From assembly GCF_028688855.1 (NCBI RefSeq), contig NZ_JAQTXI010000013.1, positions 33,113 through 97,112 of the forward strand: a DNA stretch of 64,000 nucleotides. Reading direction: 5' to 3'. Of the stretch, positions 26,149 through 34,771 are shown in pieces. The notes beneath the pieces are model-generated. The model saw nothing but the letters and a program-made list of their open reading frames with translations. It did not search any database and was not told the DNA's origin. How positions within the stretch are numbered: position 1 is the stretch's first letter; the number at the start of each line of letters is the position of its first letter. The position numbers were made by a program, and so were the translations under genes. Source of the DNA: Neomegalonema sp. (GTDB lineage Bacteria; Pseudomonadota; Alphaproteobacteria; Rhodobacterales; Rhodobacteraceae).

Positions 26149-27495
26149 ATGAGCTTCGCCGATGAGGTGGAAGCCTTCGCTGCGGCGAATCCCGGAGTCG
26201 ACGTGGTGGAGGTGCTCTTCTCCGACATCGGCGGCGTCTGGCGGGGCAAGCAGTATCCCTTCAAGTCGCTCGCGAAGATGGGCGATTCCGGAGCCAACTT
26301 CCCGCTTTCGGCGATGCTGCTGAACGCGCATGGCGAGACTCCGCGCGAGGTGCTCGAAGATCCGCTCGGGGGCGACCCGGACGGCGTCTTCTTCCCGGTG
26401 CCGGGGAGTCTGCGCATCATCCCCTGGGAGAAGCGCCCGACGGCTCAGGTGATCGTCCGCGCCCATGGCCCGGACGGCAAGCCCTGGCTCGGCGATCCGG
26501 CGCGGGTGCTGCATCAGGCGCTGGAGCCCTTCCGGCTGATGGAGCTGCGGCCGGTGGTGGCGCTGGAGTACGAGTTCTATCTCGTGGACGCGAGCCAGGA
26601 TCCGCCCCGTCCCCTGACTCCGCCGCGCGGCGGCGTGCCCTTCGAGGGCGCGCAATGCTACAACATGGACGTGCTCTACGACGCCGCCGACTTCCTCGAC
26701 GAGCTGGAGGACGTCTGCGAGATCCAGGACATTCCGATCACGACCATCCTCTGCGAATATGGAGACGGGCAGTTCGAGGCCAATCTCCAGCACGTCGACG
26801 ATCCGGTGAAGGCCTGCGACGACGCCATGTATCTGAAGCGGGCGGTGAAGGCTCTGGCGCGCAAGCGCGGCCTCATCGCGAGCTACATGGCCAAGCCCTT
26901 CTCCGAGGGCACCGGCTCGGGCATGCACATCCACATGAGCGTGCTCGACCGCAAGGGCCGCAACATCTTCTCGGGCATCGAGGGCGAGGTGGCGCTGAAA
27001 CACGCCATCGGCGGCATGCTGGAGACCATGTCCGAGGCCATGGCCTTCTTCGCGCCCAACGCCAACAGCTACCGGCGGCTCCAGCCGGGCGCCTTCGCGC
27101 CCTGGGGGCCCAACTGGGGCGTGAATCATCGTTCGGTGGCGGTGCGCGTGCCTCTGTCGGGAGATTCGGACGCCCGTTTCGAGCATCGCGTCTCGGGCGC
27201 CGACGCCTGTCCCTATCTGGCTCTGGCGGCGGTTCTGGCGGGGGCGCATCACGGATTGTCGCAGCGCCTCGACCCTGGTCCGGCCATCGCGACGGGCCGT
27301 CGGGGCGGGGCTCCGCCGCCGATGCCGCTGCGCTGGCGCGAGGCGCTCAACGCGCTGGACGACGCCCAGATCATTCCGGATTATCTCGGCGAGGACTTCA
27401 TCAACCTCTATCTGAGGGCCAAGCGGATCGAGGAGCAGCTCTTCCACGCCGAGGTCTCCGACCGCGACTGGGGCTGGTATCTGCGCGTCATCTGA
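26149..27495 (+). CDS. puuA: Glutamine synthetase family ligase, probable gamma-glutamylputrescine synthetase
   Basis: A 448-residue glutamine-synthetase-fold ligase. Catalytic blocks: VALEYEFYLVD, FEANLQHVDDPVKACDDAMY, ATP/glutamate-binding GTGSGMHIHMSV, and NSYRRLQPGAFAPWGPNWGVNHR. The divergence from true GlnA and the adjacent FAD oxidase plus divergent potFGHI favour gamma-glutamylation of putrescine (PuuA), as inference. The ATG at 26149 is chosen because GAGGAGG overlaps the upstream in-frame ATG at 26134. Related enzymes can act on other amines such as ethanolamine or isopropylamine. Confidence 0.75.
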   Translation: MSFADEVEAFAAANPGVDVVEVLFSDIGGVWRGKQYPFKSLAKMGDSGANFPLSAMLLNAHGETPREVLEDPLGGDPDGVFFPVPGSLRIIPWEKRPTAQVIVRAHGPDGKPWLGDPARVLHQALEPFRLMELRPVVALEYEFYLVDASQDPPRPLTPPRGGVPFEGAQCYNMDVLYDAADFLDELEDVCEIQDIPITTILCEYGDGQFEANLQHVDDPVKACDDAMYLKRAVKALARKRGLIASYMAKPFSEGTGSGMHIHMSVLDRKGRNIFSGIEGEVALKHAIGGMLETMSEAMAFFAPNANSYRRLQPGAFAPWGPNWGVNHRSVAVRVPLSGDSDARFEHRVSGADACPYLALAAVLAGAHHGLSQRLDPGPAIATGRRGGAPPPMPLRWREALNALDDAQIIPDYLGEDFINLYLRAKRIEEQLFHAEVSDRDWGWYLRVI

Positions 27496-27577
27496 TCGTC
27501 GCCGCGTCCGGCGAGACATGAGACCCCGTCCGGAGCGGATCCGGGCGGGCCCAGGTTTTCTTCAGGAGGCCCCGCCC

Positions 27578-28837
27578 ATGCCCGAGCCGCACGCTCCTTC
27601 CCTTTACGCAGCCACGGTCTCGCCGGTTCCGGAGCGCCCCGTCTTCTCCGGCGAGGCCTCGGCCGACGTCTGCGTGATCGGGGCGGGCTTCTCCGGACTG
27701 AACGTCGCGATCGAAATGGCCGAGCGCGGACGCAGCGTGATCCTGCTGGAGGCGCAGCGCGTGGGCTGGGGCGCCTCGGGGCGCAACGGCGGACAGGTCC
27801 AGGGCGGCTTCCTCAAGGAGCCGGGCATGGCGAAGGTCGTCGGCCAGGAGACCCTCGACGCCCTGCGCTACCGCGGTCAGGAGATCATCGCCGCGCGCCG
27901 CGCGACATACGCCATCGACTGCGACTGGCGGGACGGCCACATCGAATGCGCCGCCAAGCCCTCCCATGCGCGGGGAATGGAGGCTCACGCCGCCGAAGCC
28001 GGGCTGCGCTTCGTGGCGAAGAAGGACATGCCCGCCGAAATCGGCTCCGAGCGCTTTCATGGCGGCGTCGTGGACATGCGCAACGGCTATCTGAATCCGC
28101 TGAAGCTGGCGCTCGGCGAGGCGGCGGCGGCGGAATCCCTCGGGGTGAGGATCTGCGAAGGCTCCGAGGCTCTGGACATCCTGCCCGGCGACGCCAGGGC
28201 CGGACGCAAGCCCGTCGTGGTCACGGCCAAAGGCCGCGTGACGGCGGGCGCCGTGGTTCTGGCGGGCGACGCGCTGCATCATCTGCTTCCGGGGAAGCTG
28301 GACGGCGCGATCATTCCGGCGGGCAGCTACATCATCGCCACCGAGCCGCTGGATCCCGACGTGCTCGCCTGGACCGCGCCCAGGGGGCTTTCCGCCCATG
28401 ACACCCTGACCATCCTCGATTACTGGCGGCCCTCGGCGGATGGACGGATGCTCTACGGCGGGCGCTGCGATTACGCCAACATGCCTCTGAAGAACGTGGC
28501 GGAGAAGATCCGTCCGCGCATGATCGCGACCTATCCGCAGCTGGCGGCGCTGAAGATCGATTTCGCATGGGGCGGCGCCATCGGCGTCACCTTCACCCGG
28601 GCGCCGCAATTCGGGCGCGTCGAGGGCGAGGTCTATTATCTTCAGGGCTATTCGGGCCATGGGCTGAACGTCAGCCACATCGGCGCGGAGATCGTGGCTC
28701 AGGCCATCGCCGGATCGGGCGAGCGGCTGGACCTCTTCGAGAAGCTGCCGCTCTGGAGATTGCCGGGCGGCTCGCGCTTCGCCAATCCGGCCCTGGCGCT
28801 GGGGATGCTCTGGCACCGCCTGAGGGACGCGCTCTAG
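27578..28837 (+). CDS. puuB: FAD-dependent oxidoreductase, probable gamma-glutamylputrescine oxidase
   Basis: A 419-residue DAO-family flavoenzyme. The FAD-binding VCVIGAGFSGLNVAIEMAERG lies at about 31-51, and GWGASGRNGGQVQGGF follows, typical of PuuB/OrdL-type oxidases. Near the C-terminus YYLQGYSGHGLNVSHIGAEIVAQAI completes the fold. It would oxidise gamma-glutamylputrescine to the aldehyde. ATG at 27578 has CAGGAGG nine bases upstream; the frame extends further 5' without homology. It follows the glutamine-synthetase-like gene after 82 bp and is likely co-transcribed. Confidence 0.78.
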   Translation: MPEPHAPSLYAATVSPVPERPVFSGEASADVCVIGAGFSGLNVAIEMAERGRSVILLEAQRVGWGASGRNGGQVQGGFLKEPGMAKVVGQETLDALRYRGQEIIAARRATYAIDCDWRDGHIECAAKPSHARGMEAHAAEAGLRFVAKKDMPAEIGSERFHGGVVDMRNGYLNPLKLALGEAAAAESLGVRICEGSEALDILPGDARAGRKPVVVTAKGRVTAGAVVLAGDALHHLLPGKLDGAIIPAGSYIIATEPLDPDVLAWTAPRGLSAHDTLTILDYWRPSADGRMLYGGRCDYANMPLKNVAEKIRPRMIATYPQLAALKIDFAWGGAIGVTFTRAPQFGRVEGEVYYLQGYSGHGLNVSHIGAEIVAQAIAGSGERLDLFEKLPLWRLPGGSRFANPALALGMLWHRLRDAL

Positions 28838-28868
28838 ACGCGCTCTGGCCGGGCGCGCTCCGGGGTGG

Positions 28869-29126
28869 TCAGTCTCCGCCGCCGCCGCCGCCCTCTCCGC
28901 CGCCTCCGTCTCCGCCGTCGTGGCCGTCGGCTGCGTCTGCGTCGCCGCTTTTCGCGTCGTCGTCCTCTTCTTCCTCTGAGGGGCCGAAGAGGAGGATCAT
29001 GCGCAGGCCGAGGAAGCCGATCAGGCAGGCGAACGCGAGGGAGGCGACAAGGTCCCCTCCCTGGCTGGAGGAGGGCGCGGCGCCCGGGAGAAGCATCAGG
29101 ATTCCCGGAAACAGGATCATGCGCAT
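28869..29126 (-). CDS. Small membrane protein with acidic Gly-rich tail
   Basis: An 85-residue open frame starting MRMILFPGILMLLPGAAP. A hydrophobic N-terminus is followed by a second membrane segment (LVASLAFACLIGFLGLRMILLF), then an acidic tail (EEEEDDDAKSGDADAADG) ending in a Gly/Asp-rich run. GAGGGG lies six bases before the chosen ATG; a start 13 codons earlier is possible. I do not recognise the family. The low-complexity tail is encoded by a GCC/TCC-rich stretch. Confidence 0.5.
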   Translation of the reverse strand: MRMILFPGILMLLPGAAPSSSQGGDLVASLAFACLIGFLGLRMILLFGPSEEEEDDDAKSGDADAADGHDGGDGGGGEGGGGGGD

Positions 29127-29237
29127 GGATTTCCCCTCTTCAAGAGGGAGGAATCCTGCCGTCATGTCCTGGGGATTGCAAGTCGATCCGGAAAAAGGGC
29201 GCCCCGGAAGGCGCCCCGTCCGGCCTGCGCGGCGGCG

Positions 29238-29528
29238 TCAGAAATCGGGGCGCTGCTCGATCAGGCCGAGGTGGCGCGTCTCCAGACGCAGGTCGTATTT
29301 GGTGCCGTCCTCCATGTAGGCGTCCTCGACGGTCCATTCGGCGCCGTTGGCGGAGAGCACGATGTCGCGCCAGGACATGAAGGCCAGTTCGCGGAGGCGG
29401 CGCTCGATCTGGTCGCGCTCGTCGCCGTCGGGCAGACGCTGGGCGGCGGCGGGCGCGGGAGTCAGGGCGGAGGCCGCGACGCCGAGCGCGGCGGCCAGGA
29501 GGATCGGAAGGCGGAGACGGGCGGTCAT
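29238..29528 (-). CDS. Small exported protein, unknown function
   Basis: A 96-residue protein with a signal peptide (LRLPILLAAALGVAASALTPAPAAAQ, cut near residue 30) and a mature domain of about 65 residues: LPDGDERDQIERRLRELAFM, then WRDIVLSANGAEWTVEDAYM and DGTKYDLRLETRHLGLIEQ. The alternating beta pattern is reminiscent of PepSY-like domains, but the match is not firm. Predicted periplasmic. GAAAGGA lies just upstream of the chosen ATG. Confidence 0.6.
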   Translation of the reverse strand: MTARLRLPILLAAALGVAASALTPAPAAAQRLPDGDERDQIERRLRELAFMSWRDIVLSANGAEWTVEDAYMEDGTKYDLRLETRHLGLIEQRPDF

Positions 29529-29682
29529 GGATCGTCCTTTCTCGGAGGGCGGGGCTGGACGACGCAAGAAGGGCGCCGTCGCCGCGCATTTAGCCGCGAA
29601 GGGCGCGGGTCTTCAAGCTTTCGAGCCGGTTGAACGCGCAGGCGTCTTTCGCGTGGTCAACCTCGTCGCAGAGGCCTCCGGA

Positions 29683-29985
29683 CTATTCCGCCTCAATGAT
29701 CTTCGCGCCTTGCCGCAGGGCCCAAGCGGCGGCTTGTTTGCTCGCGCGGCATTTCGTGAGGTTGATGAGCTTGCGACCTGCATGCCATTTCTCGTCGCCG
29801 CTGGAAGCGCTGAGCCTGACGCGATCGCCAGCGAGATCCACAGAGACGACCTTGCCGACGATATTGATGGGGCCGAGGCGGTCGATGCAGACGATCTCGC
29901 CGACTCGCACACTGCTCGCCGATTGTGCGAAAACGGTTGAAGGGACAGCCATCATGAAAATCATGGTCGCGAAGATCTTGTTCAT
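29683..29985 (-). CDS. Small exported protein in an AT-rich patch
   Basis: A 100-residue protein starting MNKIFATMIFMMAVPSTVFAQ, a clear signal peptide cleaved near residue 21. The mature part (SVRVGEIVCIDRLGPINIVG, then KVVSVDLAGDRVRLSASSGD) looks like a small beta-barrel with one conserved-looking Cys pair (CIDRLG and LTKCRASK). Codon usage is less GC-biased than its neighbours and the upstream 60 bp are very AT-rich, which may indicate recent acquisition. GAGAGGG precedes the ATG. Confidence 0.6.
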   Translation of the reverse strand: MNKIFATMIFMMAVPSTVFAQSASSVRVGEIVCIDRLGPINIVGKVVSVDLAGDRVRLSASSGDEKWHAGRKLINLTKCRASKQAAAWALRQGAKIIEAE

Positions 29986-30026
29986 ATCCCTCTCCGTGAA
30001 TAATTGATATTTCTTCAACCATAATG

Positions 30027-30055
30027 ATTCATGAATAAATAATTATTTTTGTCAA
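30027..30055 (-). promoter_or_regulatory. Possible promoter in AT-rich region
   Basis: On the minus strand TTGACA (30055-30050) is followed after 17 bp by ATGAAT (30032-30027), a weak -10 element. The intervening DNA is almost pure A/T, and the palindrome ATTCATGAAT lies at its end. It would drive the small exported protein at 29683-29985. Confidence 0.35.
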
Positions 30056-30084
30056 GTTGTATCTTTGAGCTGTGCGGAAACATG

Positions 30085-30111
30085 AAAAACTCCCCCTGCG
30101 AAGAGGGGGAG
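30085..30111 (-). terminator. Rho-independent terminator after dapD
   Basis: On the minus strand CTCCCCCT-CTTCGC-AGGGGGAG forms an 8-bp stem followed directly by TTTTT. It lies about 50 bp past the dapD stop codon and closes the lysC-ptsP-dapD unit. Confidence 0.85.
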
Positions 30112-30162
30112 CACCGGAATTTATGGACTCAAACTGGCGAGATCCGGAAATCCACCCGGGCG

Positions 30163-31017
30163 TCAATCCCGCAGGAGTTCGTTCACGGCGGTCTTGGCGC
30201 GGGTCTGGGCGTCCACGCGCTTGACGATCACCGCGCAGGAGAGGCTCGGGCCGGGCGAGCCGTCGGGCAGGGGCTTGCCGGGCAGGGAGCCGGGCACCAC
30301 CACCGAATAGGGCGGAACCTCGCCGATGAAGATCTCGCCCGTCGCGCGGTCGACGATCTTCGTCGAGGCGCTGATGAAGACGCCCATCGACAGCACCGAG
30401 CCCTTGCGCACCACCACGCCCTCGACCACCTCGGAGCGGGCGCCGATGAAGCAATCGTCCTCGATCACCACGGGCGCGGCCTGAAGGGGCTCCAGCACGC
30501 CGCCGATCCCGACGCCGCCCGACAGATGCACGTTCGCGCCGATCTGCGCGCAGGAGCCCACCGTCGCCCAGGTGTCGACCATGGTGTTCTCGCCCACCCG
30601 CGCGCCGATGTTCACGAAGCTCGGCATGAGCACCGCCCCCGGCGCGACATAGGCCGAGCGGCGCACCACGCAGCCCGGAACCGCCCGGAAGCCCGCCGCG
30701 CGGAACTCCTTTTCGGTCCATCCGGCGAATTTCGAGGGCACCTTGTCCCACCAGACCGCGCCGCCGGGACCGCCGGGGACGATCTCCATGTCGTTGAGGC
30801 GGAAGGAGAGCAGAACCGCCTTCTTCACCCATTCGTTGGCGTTCCATTTCCCCGCCGCGTCCTGTTCGGCGGCGCGCAGGGCGCCCGCGTCCAGTCCCGC
30901 GAGCGTCTCCTCGACGGCGGCGCGGAGTTCGGCTTCCGTCGCCGAGATCCTGATCTCGGCGCGGCGCTCCCAAGCGGCTTCGATCAGGCTGCGCAGGGTC
31001 TGAAGGCGGTCGGCCAT
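30163..31017 (-). CDS. dapD: 2,3,4,5-Tetrahydropyridine-2,6-dicarboxylate N-succinyltransferase
   Basis: A 284-residue DapD that uses succinyl-CoA in the succinylase branch of diaminopimelate/lysine synthesis. The left-handed beta-helix hexapeptide repeats are clear ([20 protein letters not shown], then [20 protein letters not shown]). The C-terminal [20 protein letters not shown] and [21 protein letters not shown] are family-specific. It is the last gene after lysC and ptsP on the minus strand (27-bp gap to ptsP). Confidence 0.95.
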   Translation of the reverse strand: MADRLQTLRSLIEAAWERRAEIRISATEAELRAAVEETLAGLDAGALRAAEQDAAGKWNANEWVKKAVLLSFRLNDMEIVPGGPGGAVWWDKVPSKFAGWTEKEFRAAGFRAVPGCVVRRSAYVAPGAVLMPSFVNIGARVGENTMVDTWATVGSCAQIGANVHLSGGVGIGGVLEPLQAAPVVIEDDCFIGARSEVVEGVVVRKGSVLSMGVFISASTKIVDRATGEIFIGEVPPYSVVVPGSLPGKPLPDGSPGPSLSCAVIVKRVDAQTRAKTAVNELLRD

Positions 31018-31043
31018 GGGATGTCTTCCTCAGGAATCGGGAA

Positions 31044-33341
31044 TCAGCGACGCGCCAGAAGCGCGGCCAGTTCGGGTTCGGGATAGGCGTCGCGGGCGAG
31101 GGCGGCGTCGATGATCTCCCGCGCCTCGCCGAGGTTCACGCTGCGGATGGCCTTCTTCACCGCCGCGATGGAGGCCGGACGCATCGACAGCGTCTCCACC
31201 CCCAGCGCCGCGAGCGCCACCGCCGCCACCGGCCTGGCGGCGGCCTCGCCGCAGAAGGACAAGGGCAGGTCGAGGGCGGAGCAGCGTCCGCAGATCTCGC
31301 GGATGAAGCGCAGGAAGCTCGGCTTGAGCACGCCGTAGCGCCAGGCCACGCGGTCGTTGCCGCGGTCGGCGGCGAAGAAGAACTGCGCCAGGTCGTTCCC
31401 GCCGATGGAGAGGAAATCCACCTCGCGCAGGAAGTCGTCATGCGCATAGGCGAGGGAGGGCGTCTCCATCATGGCGCCGACCTCCAGCTTCGAGGGACGG
31501 GGCGTCCCGGCCTCGGCGAGCCGCTCGATCTCGCGCATGAGCAGGGCCTTGGCGCGCTGGAACTCCTCGCGCTCGGCGACCATGGGGAACATCACCGCCA
31601 GAGGCCCGCCCTCGGCGGCGCGCACCAGAGACTGAAGCTGCATCTTGAGCAGCGCGGGCCGATCCAGCCCCACCCGCAGAGCCCGCCAGCCGAGCGCCGG
31701 ATTCTCCTCGCGGCGGGTCTGGAGGTTGAGATAGGGCAGCACCTTGTCCGAGCCCACGTCCAGCGTGCGGAAGACGACCCGCTTGCCCGCCGAGGATTTC
31801 AGGATCGCGCGATAGAAGGCCTCCTGATCGGAGCGGCGCGGCAGCCGGGCGCGGATGAAGAACTGAAGCTCGGTGCGCAGCAGCCCGACGCCCTCGGCGC
31901 CGGAATCGCGCAGGCTCGGCAGATCCGCGAGGATGCCCGCGTTCATGAAGAGCCGGATCCTCCGCCCGTCGAGGCTCACGGCGGGCAGACGCCGCCAGGG
32001 GGCGAAGGCGGCGCGCTCCTGCTCCTTGAGGGCGATCTTGTCGCGGAAGGCGGCGAGCACGTCGGGATGAGGCCGCAGATGGACCTGGCCCTGATCGCCG
32101 CTGACGATGACCGGATCGCCCTGCTCGACGCTCTCCAGAGCGCCCCGCGCCTGGACGACCATGGGAATCCCGAGGGATTTGGCCACGATGGCCGCATGGG
32201 CGCCCGAAGACCCCTCCTCCAGCACCACGCCCTTGAGGCGCTCGCGGCCGTAATCGAGCAGCTCGCCCGGCCCGAGCGCCCGCGCGATGAGGATGGCGTT
32301 TTCCGGCAGATCCTCGGGATCGATCTCGCGCACGCCCAGCAGCTTGCGGATGAGCCTTTCCGCCAGATCGTCGAGATCGTCGAAGCGCGCCCGGATGTAG
32401 GGGTCGGAGACCCGCGCCAGCTTGGCCCGGGTGTCGGCGCGGGCCTGATCCACGGCGGCCTCGGCGGTGAGTCCGGCGGCCACGCCCTGTTCGATGCGGC
32501 GCATCCAGCTTTTGTCCTGGGCGAAGAGCCGGAAGGCCTCCAGCACGTCGCGGGGGGCGTCGTGAGCCTGGGCGGCTTCGCTCTCCAGCAGGCGGTCGAG
32601 GTCGCCGCGCAGCGACTCCATGGCCTCGCGCAGACGATGCTGCTCCGCGGCCGCGTCCTGAGCCACCGGATTGGGCAGGCTGTAGGGCGGTTCGCGCAGG
32701 GCGGCCACCCCGATGGCCACGCCCTCGGCGGCGGGAGTCCCGTGCAGATGCAGCGGCGCCTTGCGGCCTCCGCGCGGCAGCAGCCCCGCCGGCTCGGCGG
32801 TTTCGGCCAGCACGGCGGCGAAGGTTTCGAGGGCGGCGATCTCGTCCTCGGTGTAGCGCCGCGCGACGCGGTTCTGCACCACCAGCACGCCCCGCAGACG
32901 CATGCCGCTCTTCACCGGCACCCCGAGGAAGGAGCTGAAGTCCTCTTCGCGGGTTTCGGGCAGATAGCGGAAGGCGGGATGTTCGCGGGCCTCGGGGGCG
33001 TTGACGATCACCCGCTCGCGGGCGATCAGCCCCACCAGCCCCTCGCCGACGCGCAATTGCGCCCGCCGCACCGAATCGGGGTTCAGGCCCTCGGTGGCGT
33101 AGAGTTCGAGGATCTCCGAGCCGCGCAGGGCGTAGAAGGAGCAGACTTCGGCCACGAAATGTCCGGCGATCCGCTTGACGAAGGCGTCGAGCCGCTCCTG
33201 GGCGGAGGCGCCGGAGGTCAGGGTTTCGCGCAGCTGGCGCAGGAACAGGAAGGCCGTCCCCTCGCGGCGGAGGCCTTCGCCTCCCGCCGCCCCGGGGGCG
33301 CTGCGTCCTTCCGGCTCGCGGGCCTGATCGGAGCCCGTCAT
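31044..33341 (-). CDS. ptsP: Phosphoenolpyruvate-protein phosphotransferase PtsP (EI-Ntr)
   Basis: A 765-residue enzyme I of the nitrogen phosphotransferase system. An N-terminal GAF domain (about 28-170, including FSSFLGVPVKSGMRLRGVLV) precedes the EI core. The phosphorylated His is in EGSSGAHAAIVAKSLGIPMV. The PEP-binding part contains LRTELQFFIRARLPRRSDQE, the FRTLDVGSDK block and SIGGNDLAQFFFAADRGN. It would phosphorylate NPr and hence EIIA-Ntr, linking nitrogen or potassium signals to metabolism. It lies between lysC and dapD. Confidence 0.95.
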   Translation of the reverse strand: MTGSDQAREPEGRSAPGAAGGEGLRREGTAFLFLRQLRETLTSGASAQERLDAFVKRIAGHFVAEVCSFYALRGSEILELYATEGLNPDSVRRAQLRVGEGLVGLIARERVIVNAPEAREHPAFRYLPETREEDFSSFLGVPVKSGMRLRGVLVVQNRVARRYTEDEIAALETFAAVLAETAEPAGLLPRGGRKAPLHLHGTPAAEGVAIGVAALREPPYSLPNPVAQDAAAEQHRLREAMESLRGDLDRLLESEAAQAHDAPRDVLEAFRLFAQDKSWMRRIEQGVAAGLTAEAAVDQARADTRAKLARVSDPYIRARFDDLDDLAERLIRKLLGVREIDPEDLPENAILIARALGPGELLDYGRERLKGVVLEEGSSGAHAAIVAKSLGIPMVVQARGALESVEQGDPVIVSGDQGQVHLRPHPDVLAAFRDKIALKEQERAAFAPWRRLPAVSLDGRRIRLFMNAGILADLPSLRDSGAEGVGLLRTELQFFIRARLPRRSDQEAFYRAILKSSAGKRVVFRTLDVGSDKVLPYLNLQTRREENPALGWRALRVGLDRPALLKMQLQSLVRAAEGGPLAVMFPMVAEREEFQRAKALLMREIERLAEAGTPRPSKLEVGAMMETPSLAYAHDDFLREVDFLSIGGNDLAQFFFAADRGNDRVAWRYGVLKPSFLRFIREICGRCSALDLPLSFCGEAAARPVAAVALAALGVETLSMRPASIAAVKKAIRSVNLGEAREIIDAALARDAYPEPELAALLARR

Positions 33342-33365
33342 GCGCCCGTCCTTTCGTGAACGCCC

Positions 33366-34595
33366 TCAGGCGGCTTCGAGGTTGAAGGCCTTGTGGAGCG
33401 TCCGCACGGCCAGCTCCAGATACTTGCGGTCGATCAGCACGGAGATCTTGATCTCCGAGGTGGTGACCACCTGGATGTTGACGTTCTCTTTCGCCAGAGC
33501 GGCGAACATGGTCTTGGCGACTCCGGCGTGGCTGCGCATGCCCACGCCCACGATGGAGACCTTGGCCACCTCGCGGTCGGTGAGGATCTCCTGATAGTCG
33601 ATCTGGGGGCGGGCCTTCTGGAGGGCGGCCAGAGCGCGGTCCACCTCGGCGAGGCCGACGGTGAAGGTCATGTCCGTGCGGCCCTGGGCCGAGACGTCCT
33701 GGACGATCATGTCGACGTTGACGCCCGCGTCCGCGATGGCGGCGAAGATCGCGGCGGCGACTCCCGGCTTGTCGGGGATCCCGTGCAGCGTGAGCTTGGC
33801 CTCGTCGCGCGAGAAGGCGACGCCGGTCACCGGTTTGTTCTCCATGACTTCCTCCTCGGCGCAGACGAGCGTGCCCGGAGTGGCCGCGTCGGCGGGTTCG
33901 AAGGTCGAGCGCACATGCAGCCGGACCTTGTTGCGCATGGCCAGCTCGACCGAGCGCGTCTGAAGCACCTTGGCCCCGAGCGAGGCCATCTCCAGCATCT
34001 CCTCGAAGGAGATGCGTTCGATCTTGCGGGCGGCGGATTCGATGCGCGGATCGGTGGTGTAGACTCCGTCCACGTCGGTGTAGATGTCGCAGCGTTCGGC
34101 GCCGATGGCGGCGGCCACGGCCACGGCGCTGGTGTCGGAGCCGCCGCGCCCGAGGGTCGAGACGCGGTTGTCGGGGCCGATCCCCTGGAAGCCCGAGACC
34201 ACCGCATGCAGGCCTTCGTCGAACTTCTTCAGGAGGTTCGCCGGATCGATGGACTCGATGCGGGCCACGCCGTGGGCTCCGGTGGTGCGGATGGGGATCT
34301 GCCATCCCTGCCAGCTGCGGGCGGGCACGCCCAGCTCCTGGAGGGTGAGGGCCATGAGTCCCGAGGTGACCTGTTCGCCCGCCGCGACGACCGTGTCGTA
34401 TTCGCGGGCGTCGTAGAGCGGCGAGATCCCGCGCACGTAGTCGACCAGCCTGTTCGTCTCGCCCGCCATGGCCGAGACCACCACGGCCACCTGATGCCCG
34501 GCGTCCACTTCGCGTTTCACATGAAGCGCGGCCTGACGGATGCGGTCGGGGGTGGCGACGGAGGTGCCGCCGAACTTCAGCACGAGCCGGGACAT
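33366..34595 (-). CDS. lysC: Aspartate kinase
   Basis: A 409-residue class II-type aspartokinase, first enzyme of the aspartate family (lysine, DAP, threonine, methionine). The N-terminal VLKFGGTSVATPDRIRQAAL is the signature. The regulatory end has two ACT domains (LHGIPDKPGVAAAIFAAIAD and VSIVGVGMRSHAGVAKTMFA), implying feedback inhibition by lysine and/or threonine. It is first in lysC-ptsP-dapD and divergent from the glycosylase at 34772. Confidence 0.95.
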   Translation of the reverse strand: MSRLVLKFGGTSVATPDRIRQAALHVKREVDAGHQVAVVVSAMAGETNRLVDYVRGISPLYDAREYDTVVAAGEQVTSGLMALTLQELGVPARSWQGWQIPIRTTGAHGVARIESIDPANLLKKFDEGLHAVVSGFQGIGPDNRVSTLGRGGSDTSAVAVAAAIGAERCDIYTDVDGVYTTDPRIESAARKIERISFEEMLEMASLGAKVLQTRSVELAMRNKVRLHVRSTFEPADAATPGTLVCAEEEVMENKPVTGVAFSRDEAKLTLHGIPDKPGVAAAIFAAIADAGVNVDMIVQDVSAQGRTDMTFTVGLAEVDRALAALQKARPQIDYQEILTDREVAKVSIVGVGMRSHAGVAKTMFAALAKENVNIQVVTTSEIKISVLIDRKYLELAVRTLHKAFNLEAA

Positions 34596-34771
34596 GAGGG
34601 CCTCTTGATCTTCGGACGATCTTTGCGCGGATGTGAGAGAGCGGGCCGCCTTGCGGCGGCGGCGCTCTTGTAGACTCGGGCGGGGGAAGGCGCAAGCGGG
34701 GCCTCGCCTTTCGGGGAGGGCGTTTCGTCTCGGTTCTCGACGCGGGAAGGCGGGGGGATTATCCTTGAGCC

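Noticed and set aside
25761..26420. Minus-strand frame over the leader region of the glutamine-synthetase-like gene
   Set aside because: It overlaps the start of the real gene and its repetitive peptide comes from the DNA tandem repeat.
28837..28870. CTCTAGACGCGCTCTGG near the end of the PuuB-like gene, considered as a fourth element copy
   Set aside because: Only the first few bases resemble the element terminus and the hairpin core is absent.
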